A stretch of 64,000 nt of DNA, taken from positions 3,784,001 through 3,848,000 of the forward strand of contig CP033051.1 of assembly GCA_003667865.1 (NCBI GenBank), written 5' to 3'. Each line of letters starts with the position of its first letter. Position 1 is the stretch's first letter. Origin of the DNA: Rossellomorea marisflavi. GTDB lineage: Bacteria > Bacillota > Bacilli > Bacillales > Bacillaceae_B. Of the stretch, positions 52,517 to 60,373 are shown piece after piece. A program made the position numbers and the translations under genes. Below the pieces are notes generated by a model. It searched no databases and was not told the origin of the DNA. It saw only the letters and a list, made by a program, of their open reading frames with translations.

Positions 52517-52628
52517 TTAACTCTAATTTCAGCTTCAGCTATAAATAGTACTAAAAAAATCTAGTAACCAATAGGATATTATAAGCAATACTTTTCATAG
52601 AGATAATTAAAAATCTAACTCCTTAATA

Positions 52629-52666
52629 AAAAGTCTCACTGTTTAAAAGTAAACAATGAGACTTTT
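52629..52666. terminator. Bidirectional terminator
   Basis: AAAAGTCTCA...GTTTA / TAAAC...TGAGACTTTT around a four-base loop, T run on the plus side and A run on the other. Ends the metal-ATPase operon. Confidence 0.85.
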
Positions 52667-52672
52667 TTATCT

Positions 52673-52921
52673 TTATATAGCTTGTGATTCTGTGTAAGTG
52701 TTGAGTTTGGATTCTACCCAATCATGAAATAAATCATAAGCTAAATCTAGGTTATCTACACTGTAAATTTTCTTACCTTCATATGATTTAATATGAGACG
52801 GTAGTGAATTACACGATAAGAAAACATCATAGCTACCATGATCACTAAAAATACCAATCGCTTCGATAATATGATTGTATTTATAATACCCTAGATATAT
52901 GGTTTGATTATCCTCTTTCAT
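52673..52921 (-). CDS. Last gene of the ATPase operon, unknown, 82 aa
   Basis: About 82 residues from ATG 52921 behind AGGTGATGTTG. Soluble, alpha/beta pattern: TIYLGYYKYNHIIEAIGIFSDHGSYDVFLSCN, then YEGKKIYSVDNLDLAYDLFHDWVESKL. No family recognised. Location 30 bases after the 77-aa membrane protein makes it part of the HxxPGRxR operon. It has several His/Asp residues and one Cys but no known metal motif. Confidence 0.65.
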   Translation of the reverse strand: MKEDNQTIYLGYYKYNHIIEAIGIFSDHGSYDVFLSCNSLPSHIKSYEGKKIYSVDNLDLAYDLFHDWVESKLNTYTESQAI

Positions 52922-52951
52922 CAACATCACCTAATTCAGTTATTTACACGA

Positions 52952-53185
52952 TTAATTTGTAACCCCCGCTTGTTTCTCAGCAATTAAGTCTTCTAATCTT
53001 TCTTTTTGTAGTGCTAGCTCTTCCAGAGTAGGCTCTGCCTTTGTGCCTCCGGAAAAACCAAATTGTGGTGCTTGTTGAATAAGGTTTTGAAGCTGTCCGT
53101 TGTTTTGTTCATACAATCTGTAACCAACAGCTCCTACTACAGTTCCAGATAGAAAACCCATTAAAAAATCTTTGTTTAAAGGCAT
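52952..53185 (-). CDS. Membrane-anchored small protein, 77 aa (PacL/YtxH-like layout)
   Basis: N-terminal transmembrane helix (LMGFLSGTVVGAVGYRLY), a polar linker, and a C-terminal charged helix (TLEELALQKERLEDLIAEKQ). This layout recalls the small DUF1490 PacL proteins that scaffold mycobacterial CtpC-type ATPases, or YtxH-type anchors; homology is not established. It has no Cys or His, so it cannot be a metal chaperone of the PacL tail type. Site AGGGGGAAATTAGT before ATG. Gap of 31 bases from the preceding gene. Confidence 0.7.
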   Translation of the reverse strand: MPLNKDFLMGFLSGTVVGAVGYRLYEQNNGQLQNLIQQAPQFGFSGGTKAEPTLEELALQKERLEDLIAEKQAGVTN

Positions 53186-53216
53186 ACTAATTTCCCCCTA
53201 ATTAATGTTTGTTTAT

Positions 53217-53789
53217 TTATTGATAAAGAAGCTGTTTGCTTCTTCTCAAATCGTTAAATACCTCTATCAAATTAACAATCCAAGTTACAGCAGCTACCTG
53301 AAGAATATTTTGTGCTCCTAGTGATAACATGGAAATGATACCCGTTATTACATCAGGATGACTTAGTTTATTTTCTCCGTGGGAAAGCACTGTATATGAA
53401 GTAGATATGACAACCAAGTAATCAAATGCATCAGGACGACCACCAATGTTTCCCCTTAAAAAGGCAGCCAAAAGTAGGCAACCTGATACTAGCGAACGGA
53501 ATAGATCCTTTCTCAAATTCTCTCGTTCTGGAATTTCCCTATAAGGGTCTATATTGGTCTGTTGGAAAAATAAACTAATATACCGGAGTACATGCTTATG
53601 AGTTAATTCACTGGAATTGTACTGAATTACTATAGAACGGATTATTGGCTCTATTCTAACAGAGTCAATTCCTCTAATAGATTCAAACATCTCCTCAATA
53701 GCTGAGTACTCTTTCGTATTTGCTAGAGCCGGTATTATCAATCGTATCCTTCCAGGTATTAAATGAATGATCTTGTAGTTGAAGTACAT
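53217..53789 (-). CDS. HMA_2-like membrane protein, truncated-ATPase-like
   Basis: 190 residues. N-terminal HMA_2-like ferredoxin fold with HLIPGRIRL (His9, PGR 12-14) and the second half strand pattern SIRGIDSVRIEPIIRSIVIQYN; then three or four membrane helices including DVITGIISMLSLGAQNILQVAAVTWIVNLIEV, which resembles the first membrane region of the neighbouring ATPase. It has no catalytic P-type domains, so it is a paralogue of the ATPase N-terminal third. The ATG 53789 is eight bases after GGGAGG and lies 95 bases inside the end of the ATPase gene, in another frame. Confidence 0.8.
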   Translation of the reverse strand: MYFNYKIIHLIPGRIRLIIPALANTKEYSAIEEMFESIRGIDSVRIEPIIRSIVIQYNSSELTHKHVLRYISLFFQQTNIDPYREIPERENLRKDLFRSLVSGCLLLAAFLRGNIGGRPDAFDYLVVISTSYTVLSHGENKLSHPDVITGIISMLSLGAQNILQVAAVTWIVNLIEVFNDLRRSKQLLYQ

Positions 53790-55881
53790 TCATTTTACCT
53801 CCCGTGAAAATCAATTTTGCACTATTTATAACAACACCTATTGTAGCTGCATTGTGGATTGCAGCCCCAAGGATTGGTTGTATCACTCCAAGTGTACCTA
53901 GGGAAATTGCAACTGTATTAATAAATAAAGTTGCTAGAATATTTTGTTTTATAACGGTCATTGTTCTTTGAGAAAGCTTTACTACTTCAGACAATAATAA
54001 TGGGTTATCTGAATGAATGACCACATCGGCTGTTTCCATAGCAATATCTGTCTTTTTCCCACCAAGCGTTACACCAATATCAGCATAAGCTAAGGCAGGA
54101 GCATCGTTAATACCATCACCAACCATCATAATTGTACGGTCTTTTTGTTTTTTTAAGTATCTGACATAGCTTGCTTTTTCCTGTGGCATTACCTCAGCAA
54201 AAAACTCATCGACTGATGTCCGATTTGCTACTTTCTTAGCGGATTGTTTATAATCGCCTGTAAGCATGACAACTTCATCAATACCATTTCTTCTCATTTG
54301 GTTAATACACCTATTCATCCCTTGCCGAACTTGGTCTTCTATCTCAATGATACCGATTATTTCATTTTCTTTTGCTACGAAAACACCCGTATTATAATTG
54401 GTTTCCAGTTTGATTTCGTAGTCATCCATATATCCCCTGCTACCAACGAGAATAAGCTCATCATTTACTATGACGGATAATCCTTTACCTACAACATTTT
54501 CAAAGGTTTCATCATCGTGTTCAGGAACTTCAATTGCTCGATATTGCGCTTCAGATCGAATGGCTTCGGCAATCGGATGTGTTGCATGCTCCTCTGCAGA
54601 TGCAGCAAATGCTAAAACATCTTTTTCAGAATATCCATTAAATGTTTGAATATGGGTCACAATTGGCTTCCCTTCGGTAATGGTACCGGTCTTATCAAAA
54701 ATCACTGTGTTCACTTTAGATAATGTTTCCAAAGTTTGACCGCCTTTTACAAGTACTCCCTTTCTCGCAGCCTTACCAATTGAAGCTGAAATAGCTGTTG
54801 CGGTTGAGAGCTTTACTCCACAAACATAGTCAATAACAAGCATATTCAGTACTCTATTCCAATCCCTCGTAACAACATAAATAACGGCTGCTAGAATAAA
54901 GGAGATTGGTACAACCTTCTTAGTAAATCTTTCTGACATCATTTGAATGGAAGCTTGCTTCTCTTGGGCTTCTTCAATTAATTTTATCATTCTGTTAACA
55001 GCAAGATCGTCCCCTACTTTGTCAACCCTTAACGAGATCTTTCCTTCCGTTACAATACTTCCAGCATACACATAGGAATCTTTGGATACATGTACAGGCA
55101 TATGTTCACCTGTAATGGCGGACTGATCAACTTGCCCATTATACATGAGGACATTTCCATCAAAAGGTATCTTTTCTCCTTGGAACACGACAATTTGGTC
55201 TCCAACTTTTATTTCATCTGTTTGTACCTTAACCTCCTGACCACTTTCTGTGATAAGCCAAGCAAAAGGAGTATCTACTTCCATCATCTCTCTAACAAAG
55301 CCTCTTGTACGATTCATGGTATACTCTGTTAGCAATTCACTAATTGTTGACATAATGTAAATCACTAGTGCAGATTGAGGACTTCCTTTTATGATAGATG
55401 CAACAATAGCCGCAGTGGTTAAAGTATCAGGGTTTGGTTTCGTAATAGATTTTAATCCATTTCGAATAATGTCTCTACAAGAATACAAAATGGCTACAGT
55501 CGTTGGATTTAAAACCCCAATAGGCGTAGATAATATGAAGGGAACTGTCCAGAATTTATTCAATAAGAATGTTCCCATCACAATTCCAAGATCCTTAATA
55601 TGCCTCCGCATATTTTCTTTTGATTCTTCATTTACATTTTTTGTGCTCTGAAATGTGTTTCTTTCAAAAATAGAGTGAATGTAAGCTAAGCACAATTCTG
55701 GAAATTTTTTGTACGTGTGATAAATTACAACACTACCAGTCAAGGTTGAATAGGTTGCAGAAATAATTCCAGGTATGGATCTTATTGTTGCTTCAACGAC
55801 CTCTGGTAAAAAAACTTCATTATGAATCCTTATTCGTGTTCTTCCTGGAACCGAATGTAACACCGTACATACACTACTCAT
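53695..55881 (-). CDS. P1B-type heavy-metal transporting ATPase, atypical
   Basis: 728 residues. N-terminal HMA_2-like domain with HSVPGRTR (His9), membrane helices, actuator with SAITGEHMP (TGE 257-259), the phosphorylated Asp396 in VIFDKTGTITEG, HP at 435-436, MLTGD and MVGDGINDAPAL. So it is catalytically complete. The usual CPC in the ion-path helix is replaced by DYVCGVKLSTAT (352-354 YVC, Lys357), without the Pro; the second usual signature is HNAATIGVVINSAKL. Metal unknown; neighbours suggest Zn or Mn. The last 35 residues (after TGGK) overlap the next gene and look adventitious. ATG behind AGAGG. Confidence 0.9.
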   Translation of the reverse strand: MSSVCTVLHSVPGRTRIRIHNEVFLPEVVEATIRSIPGIISATYSTLTGSVVIYHTYKKFPELCLAYIHSIFERNTFQSTKNVNEESKENMRRHIKDLGIVMGTFLLNKFWTVPFILSTPIGVLNPTTVAILYSCRDIIRNGLKSITKPNPDTLTTAAIVASIIKGSPQSALVIYIMSTISELLTEYTMNRTRGFVREMMEVDTPFAWLITESGQEVKVQTDEIKVGDQIVVFQGEKIPFDGNVLMYNGQVDQSAITGEHMPVHVSKDSYVYAGSIVTEGKISLRVDKVGDDLAVNRMIKLIEEAQEKQASIQMMSERFTKKVVPISFILAAVIYVVTRDWNRVLNMLVIDYVCGVKLSTATAISASIGKAARKGVLVKGGQTLETLSKVNTVIFDKTGTITEGKPIVTHIQTFNGYSEKDVLAFAASAEEHATHPIAEAIRSEAQYRAIEVPEHDDETFENVVGKGLSVIVNDELILVGSRGYMDDYEIKLETNYNTGVFVAKENEIIGIIEIEDQVRQGMNRCINQMRRNGIDEVVMLTGDYKQSAKKVANRTSVDEFFAEVMPQEKASYVRYLKKQKDRTIMMVGDGINDAPALAYADIGVTLGGKKTDIAMETADVVIHSDNPLLLSEVVKLSQRTMTVIKQNILATLFINTVAISLGTLGVIQPILGAAIHNAATIGVVINSAKLIFTGGKMNVLQLQDHSFNTWKDTIDNTGSSKYERVLSY

Positions 55882-55896
55882 AAGGGAATCCTCTCA

Positions 55897-56418
55897 TTAC
55901 TTTTTATTTGTAATAATGGTATATGCCCAATATAGTAAACTACTTGAGAATGCTGGATTCGTTGGGATTCTAACAACACCATTAATGATTAATATGACAG
56001 ATAATAAGGAATCAATATCAATTTTTCCTGCACTTTGTTTTTTCATGGTGCTATTAACGGTACTTACAACATTTTTAAGAATATTCATTAAATCCGATTG
56101 AAGTTCTGGGTATGTAGCAATGGATGTTTGAACTGCACTTTTTACGATGTGGTCGAATTGCTCTGGTGTGAGGGTCTGGGAATGAAATGTTAGTAGTAAA
56201 CTCCCGGTAATGGGTGAAGCATGTGCCTCTTTTACGATTGGTATGGATTTAAATACATGCATTAAATTATTGGTGGTTTGTTCATATTTCCATCTATCAC
56301 ATTGAAGCCTTACCCTACCAGGAACAGCATGAAGAACATGAACTTTCTGGTCTTGTATTCCGCTCATAATCTTTGGAGCTAAGAGAGATGCTCCTATCCC
56401 TAGAATTGTATTTATCAT
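55897..56418 (-). CDS. HMA_2-like protein with C-terminal membrane helices, 173 aa
   Basis: N-terminal hydrophobic stretch (NTILGIGASLLAPKIM), then an HMA_2-like fold with HAVPGRVRL (His30, PGR 33-35) and the closing strand ASPITGSLLLTFH, then a linker and a C-terminal membrane part (SLLSVILIINGVVRI, SSLLYWAYTII). No CxxC metal site. Gap of 15 bases to the ATPase gene and 16 from the 98-aa gene: clear operon. Probably an accessory of the ATPase; family known only as HMA_2-domain proteins. Confidence 0.8.
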   Translation of the reverse strand: MINTILGIGASLLAPKIMSGIQDQKVHVLHAVPGRVRLQCDRWKYEQTTNNLMHVFKSIPIVKEAHASPITGSLLLTFHSQTLTPEQFDHIVKSAVQTSIATYPELQSDLMNILKNVVSTVNSTMKKQSAGKIDIDSLLSVILIINGVVRIPTNPAFSSSLLYWAYTIITNKK

Positions 56419-56434
56419 ATAGAGGCTCCTTGTC

Positions 56435-56731
56435 TTACGAGTACTTTTCTATAATGGAAAGCCAACGCGTTATTGAATCTGATTGATTAATAGCTTCATG
56501 TTTATATAGGATTAAAGCAGTGCCTGTTTCTTTTGTAAATTCGATTGAAGTAATATCAGGATCTAATGCCATTTCTGACATTAATAACAATACCTTATCT
56601 TCGTTTGTCTTCCATTCTGGAAACCCTAATCGAATCCTACCTGGTAGTGCATGTCTTACTTGGATTCCATATTTTCTTAATATAGATTCAATTTTTTTAT
56701 TTACCAATTTATTATGTATTTTCTTAATCAT
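56435..56731 (-). CDS. HMA_2-like soluble protein, 98 aa
   Basis: First gene of the operon. Single HMA_2-like domain: RHALPGRIRL (His27, PGR 30-32), DPDITSIEFTKETGTALILY as the second strand, then a helix SDSITRWLSIIEKY. Preceded by a basic helix (KKIHNKLVNKKIESILRKYG). No Cys at all. ATG behind AGGTGATGTAG; promoter at 56757-56785. Likely a cytosolic partner or docking module of the ATPase. Confidence 0.8.
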   Translation of the reverse strand: MIKKIHNKLVNKKIESILRKYGIQVRHALPGRIRLGFPEWKTNEDKVLLLMSEMALDPDITSIEFTKETGTALILYKHEAINQSDSITRWLSIIEKYS

Positions 56732-56756
56732 CTACATCACCTTCTAAGTTTTCACT

Positions 56757-56785
56757 ATATTACTACTTTATGCTTATCGTGTAAA
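56757..56785 (-). promoter_or_regulatory. Promoter of the HxxPGRxR operon
   Basis: Minus strand TTTACA (56780-56785), 17 bases, TAATAT (56757-56762), 26 bases before the ATG of the first gene. No obvious Zur, MntR or Fur box was seen nearby. Confidence 0.65.
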
Positions 56786-56831
56786 CATTTTTTGTAATTT
56801 TAGTAATATTTTACCATATACACTATGTATA

Positions 56832-56853
56832 AACTCTATTAGGTAATAGAGTT
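56832..56853 (-). terminator. Terminator of the 44-aa gene
   Basis: Perfect nine-base stem AACTCTATT/AATAGAGTT with loop of four; T run on the plus strand and A run on the other, so direction is ambiguous. Confidence 0.6.
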
Positions 56854-56858
56854 TTTTC

Positions 56859-56993
56859 TTATAACACATATCGGACTAGATACATAATACACGCAGCGAT
56901 GGTGATAGGAATCATTGTTAAAAGGAATCTTCTAATTCTTTTCTTTATAAAAAGATGGTTTGATTTCACTTTAGATTTTCTGTAATATTCCAA
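56859..56993 (-). CDS. Small basic membrane protein, 44 aa
   Basis: TTG start at 56993 behind GGAGGGAGAAAA. Product: a basic head (MEYYRKSKVKSNHLFIKKRI, RR) and a membrane helix (FLLTMIPITIAACIMYLV). Family unknown. It lies just upstream of the ATPase operon in the same direction, separated by a terminator-like hairpin, and may be a regulator or a separate unit. The strand between it and the ZIP gene (56994-57276) is AT-rich and shows nothing more. Confidence 0.6.
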   Translation of the reverse strand: MEYYRKSKVKSNHLFIKKRIRRFLLTMIPITIAACIMYLVRYVL

Positions 56994-57276
56994 TTTTCTC
57001 CCTCCTCATTTAGATTAAACCATCAGTTTTTCCCTAGCGCAACTTTTATTTTCTAATATATGTCTGTTTTTATTAAATGTTTACAATTGATTTTATTTTT
57101 ATCAGAATAGATGATTTCAAAGTTTATTGGATTATTAGTAACTAAATAGACAATGAAGATATTCGCATCATAACTGACGTGCGATGAGGTTTTAAACCAT
57201 TTCTAGTACTTCAATCATGTTTAGTCTTATGATGACATAACATGAATTATTAATTGCATCAGGCAGGAGGTTTGGT

Positions 57277-57999
57277 ATGAGCATATTACCTATATTAATG
57301 ACAGCTTTTTGTACAAGCGTTGGAGCATTACCGATATTATTCATTAAAGATATTTCCCATAAGGGTAAGGACGTATTGCTAGCCTTTACTGCAGGAATTA
57401 TGGTTGCTGCATCCTCTTATGGATTAATTCCCTCTGCCCTAAAGTTATCTAATATGATGACTCTCATAGTAGGAATCTTAATCGGCACGATCGTTCTAAC
57501 TTTTCTTGAAAGTGTAGTTCCTCACCATGATTTAGATCATTCAGAGAATAATGTAAAGCAATCGAGTGTAATTTTGTTTTTAATCGCAATGTCCATACAT
57601 AATTTACCTGAGGGACTTTCTGTAGGGATCAGCAATGCAAACACTCAGATAGAATTTGGAAATCTTGTTTCATTCGCAATAGGATTACAGAACGTACCAG
57701 AAGGGTTCTTAGTTGCTTTGTTTCTAATTACACAACAAGTTAGTAGAATGAAAGCACTCTTCTTCGCCACACTTACAGGACTGATTGAATTTATTGCAGG
57801 GCTGATTGGTATTTTATTCGGCGAATCCTTTGAACAAATTATCCCATATGGTCTAGCATTTGCGGCAGGCTCCATGTTGTATGTTGTCTATAAAGAATTA
57901 ATTCCTGAAAGCCATGGAGATGGGCATGAACGTGCTGCTACCTTTACCTTTATTCTTGGATTTATCACAATGGTATTTTTAACCGATTGGTTCCGATAA
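57277..57999 (+). CDS. ZIP family metal transporter (GufA/ZupT-like)
   Basis: 240 residues, eight transmembrane helices. Signature HNLPEGLSVGI in helix IV and QNVPEGFLVALF in helix V mark GufA-type ZIP proteins; the cytosolic loop between helices III and IV has VVPHHDLDHSE, a His-rich metal loop. Likely takes up Zn or other divalent metals. ATG behind AGGAGG. Divergently placed to the ATPase operon, so the two may form a metal homeostasis locus. Confidence 0.93.
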   Translation: MSILPILMTAFCTSVGALPILFIKDISHKGKDVLLAFTAGIMVAASSYGLIPSALKLSNMMTLIVGILIGTIVLTFLESVVPHHDLDHSENNVKQSSVILFLIAMSIHNLPEGLSVGISNANTQIEFGNLVSFAIGLQNVPEGFLVALFLITQQVSRMKALFFATLTGLIEFIAGLIGILFGESFEQIIPYGLAFAAGSMLYVVYKELIPESHGDGHERAATFTFILGFITMVFLTDWFR

Positions 58000-58077
58000 C
58001 AAAAGCTTATAATACATAACATTTTTTAAGCTAGTATGGTATGATATGTACGATATATTACTAAAGGATGTGTCACC

Positions 58078-58269
58078 TTGAAGCGCTTAAAATTTGTTAT
58101 TCCTATTACGATTATTGTTTTCTTTCTCGCACTGCGAACTTTAAATAAGGATTTTTCAGAGGTTGCTGAACATGTACGTGTACTCATAGCACTTGGTGGA
58201 TCTCTATTTTCAGGCTTTATTACCTACTTTTTATTTCCTGAAAAACCTAAGAAAAATGAAACCAATTAA
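58078..58269 (+). CDS. Small two-helix membrane protein, 63 aa
   Basis: TTG start at 58078 behind AAAGGATG. Two membrane helices (FVIPITIIVFFLALRTL and VLIALGGSLFSGFITYFLF) with a short loop (NKDFSEVAEHVR) and a basic, polar tail. Family not recognised. 78 bases after the ZIP gene and followed by a strong terminator, possibly cotranscribed. Confidence 0.65.
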   Translation: MKRLKFVIPITIIVFFLALRTLNKDFSEVAEHVRVLIALGGSLFSGFITYFLFPEKPKKNETN

Positions 58270-58304
58270 AAAGCCATTTAGGATGATCCCTAAATGGCTT
58301 TTTT
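58268..58304. terminator. Bidirectional terminator
   Basis: AAAAAGCCATTTAGG / CCTAAATGGCTTTTTT, 15-base stem, between the 63-aa gene and the K+ transporter gene. Confidence 0.88.
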
Positions 58305-58307
58305 TGA

Positions 58308-59669
58308 TTATCCAATAATTACTTTCTCTCTAGGATAATGGAATTTTTCCTTTATTGTGTTTCCTCTTATCAGAAATAGAAATGAGAAGATTCCTATTCT
58401 CCCAATAAACATGAGAAGCGTAATAATGATTTTCCCTGCTGTACTTAGTTCGGGTGTGATCCCCATTGAAAGACCCGTTGTTCCAAAGGCAGATGTCACT
58501 TCAAAAATAATGGATACCATGCTGAAAGCAGGCTCTAAGACACTTAAGAGAATAATGGCTCCCCCACAAATCATAATGGCAGTTGTTACAACAATAAATG
58601 ACCGATGAACGTCCCCAGGGTCAACTTCTCGTCCAAAAACTTTTATAGAGTCTCTTCCCTTAGCATAAAAGAAAATACTCAATACCATAATCGCAAAAGT
58701 AGTAGTACGAATTCCTCCTCCCACACTACTAGGAGAAGCACCAATAAACATTAAGCTACTAATTACTAAAAGTGTAGGTTCTGAAAATTCGCTTACATCC
58801 ATTGTTGCTAAACCACCATTCCGAGTAGAAATGGATTGAAACAAAGAATAAAATAACGTTTCATGCCATGATTTATCAGCAAAGAATAAGTTATGTTCAA
58901 TTACAAAAATCAATAGTGCTCCAAGAACAACTAGACCAAAAAATGTTATAGTTGTTAGTTTCGTAAATAAGGTAAAACGATACGTATGATTACCCTTATG
59001 TGTAAAAAATTCCTTTATTTCAATTAACACTGGAAATCCAATCGCTCCTAGAATTAGTAACACCATATTAATGAATTGAACAAAATAGTCATGAGCAAAT
59101 GGCACTAGCGATGTTCCGGTTATATCGAAGCCTGCATTGGTTGTGGCACTAACAGAAGCGAAAAAACCTTGTATAAAAGCTTCTTGCCATGTTGGGAAGT
59201 ACTTAAGAAAATGTACCCCTAATATAAAGGCTCCTATAAGTTCAATTGTAACGATTATTATAAGGATTTGCTTCATCAATTGGACAAGACCTGAGAATGT
59301 AGAACGATTTTGATCTGTCATGATTAGCTGACGATCCTTTAATCCAATCTTTTTACCAAACAGTAACCAGATAAAGGTGCCAAGTGTCATAATTCCAATT
59401 CCACCGAATTGTAAGATAAAAACTAGGATAAAGTATCCGAAAACATTAAATGTATCCGCTGTAGACAAAACTGTTAATCCCGTTACACTTATGGCACTAA
59501 CAGCTGTGAAAACTGCATCAACAAGATTCCAATTAACATCAGGCTTATGAGCATAAGGGATACTTAGTAGTGCAGTTGATATAATGACTGCTCCAACATA
59601 ATATAAAACAATTAATTGTACGGAAGACAAACGGTCTGTCCATTTTTCTTCATTTTTTAATTTTTGCAC
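58308..59669 (-). CDS. TrkH/KtrB-type potassium uptake protein
   Basis: 453 residues, four M1-P-M2 repeats. Selectivity-filter segments seen: SAISVTGLTVLS, ATTNAGFDITG, STRNGGLATMD and SAFGTTGLSMGI. Membrane subunit of a Ktr-type Na+/K+ symporter that needs a KtrA/KtrC RCK subunit, which is not adjacent (as for B. subtilis ktrD). GTG start at 59669 with a weak site AGGTTGTGA. Ended by the terminator at 58268. Confidence 0.93.
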   Translation of the reverse strand: MQKLKNEEKWTDRLSSVQLIVLYYVGAVIISTALLSIPYAHKPDVNWNLVDAVFTAVSAISVTGLTVLSTADTFNVFGYFILVFILQFGGIGIMTLGTFIWLLFGKKIGLKDRQLIMTDQNRSTFSGLVQLMKQILIIIVTIELIGAFILGVHFLKYFPTWQEAFIQGFFASVSATTNAGFDITGTSLVPFAHDYFVQFINMVLLILGAIGFPVLIEIKEFFTHKGNHTYRFTLFTKLTTITFFGLVVLGALLIFVIEHNLFFADKSWHETLFYSLFQSISTRNGGLATMDVSEFSEPTLLVISSLMFIGASPSSVGGGIRTTTFAIMVLSIFFYAKGRDSIKVFGREVDPGDVHRSFIVVTTAIMICGGAIILLSVLEPAFSMVSIIFEVTSAFGTTGLSMGITPELSTAGKIIITLLMFIGRIGIFSFLFLIRGNTIKEKFHYPREKVIIG

Positions 59670-59850
59670 ATTGTCACAACCTAACTTTCAATCATATCCT
59701 TAAATATTCCAAAAATAATTATATATTATAGAAATCATATTATATACTTGAATTTTCACTACCTTTCACTATAATTAGACAATAAATTCTGTAGTCAAAC
59801 AGGCACTATTAGTATATATTTATACCATTCCCTTTAAGGTGAGTGATTGA

Positions 59851-60174
59851 ATGAAAACAAGGACATTGATTATTGCTTTCTTGTTGCTTCCATTTTTTCT
59901 TTCTATAACACTTCAAAATACAACGACTATTCACCATATTATAAAAGCTGTAGAGGAACTCCATACCGACATGGAATACTCTATGTATACTCATACTGAA
60001 GAGGAGCCTGGAAATCAGAACTCTTTTGACTTTGTTACTTTAACCATTACGATTTTGATTTTAATAAACATCGCTGCAATTATTAACCATTATACCCGTT
60101 TTATACGAAAATTGATGTTTTTGTTAGCGAGGTTTTACGGGGCGAATTACGTGAGCTGTTCTCCTATAAAGTAG
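59851..60174 (+). CDS. Small membrane protein, 107 aa
   Basis: ATG behind AAGGTGA. N-terminal hydrophobic stretch TLIIAFLLLPFFLSITL (signal or anchor), a polar external part with Asp/Glu/His, a second helix (FVTLTITILILINIAAII) and a basic end (HYTRFIRKLMFLLARFYG). No family recognised. Followed by the 41-aa gene, 29 bases on. Confidence 0.6.
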   Translation: MKTRTLIIAFLLLPFFLSITLQNTTTIHHIIKAVEELHTDMEYSMYTHTEEEPGNQNSFDFVTLTITILILINIAAIINHYTRFIRKLMFLLARFYGANYVSCSPIK

Positions 60175-60203
60175 CTTTATTAACTTTATAAGGAGGAATT
60201 TAG

Positions 60204-60329
60204 ATGATGATGTGGATGCGCTTATTAATGGTAGGGATGTTTTCTCTAACAGCCATTTCACTTATATCCTATCAAGGATATGAGATCTTCCATGCATTTG
60301 TGGACTATTTCAACCAAAACAAAAAATAA
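60204..60329 (+). CDS. Small membrane protein, 41 aa
   Basis: ATG at 60204 behind AGGAGGAATTTAG, a very strong site. MMMWMRLLMVGMFSLTAISL then ISYQGYEIFHAFVDYFNQNKK: one membrane helix with a cytosolic aromatic/basic tail. Met-rich N-terminus. Unknown family; likely in an operon with the 107-aa gene, ended by the hairpin at 60343. Confidence 0.6.
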   Translation: MMMWMRLLMVGMFSLTAISLISYQGYEIFHAFVDYFNQNKK

Positions 60330-60342
60330 TATAAATAGGTAA

Positions 60343-60369
60343 GGGTGTAAAGAGAAGTTTCTTTACACC
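60343..60369. terminator. Terminator between the small genes and corC-like gene
   Basis: GGTGTAAAG/CTTTACACC stem, T-rich tail on the plus side; convergent genes. Confidence 0.8.
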
Positions 60370-60373
60370 TTTA

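Noticed and set aside
52673-56731. Classical copper export operon (copZ-copA)
   Set aside because: No CxxC in any HMA-like domain, no CPC in the ATPase, and no CsoR-type regulator nearby.
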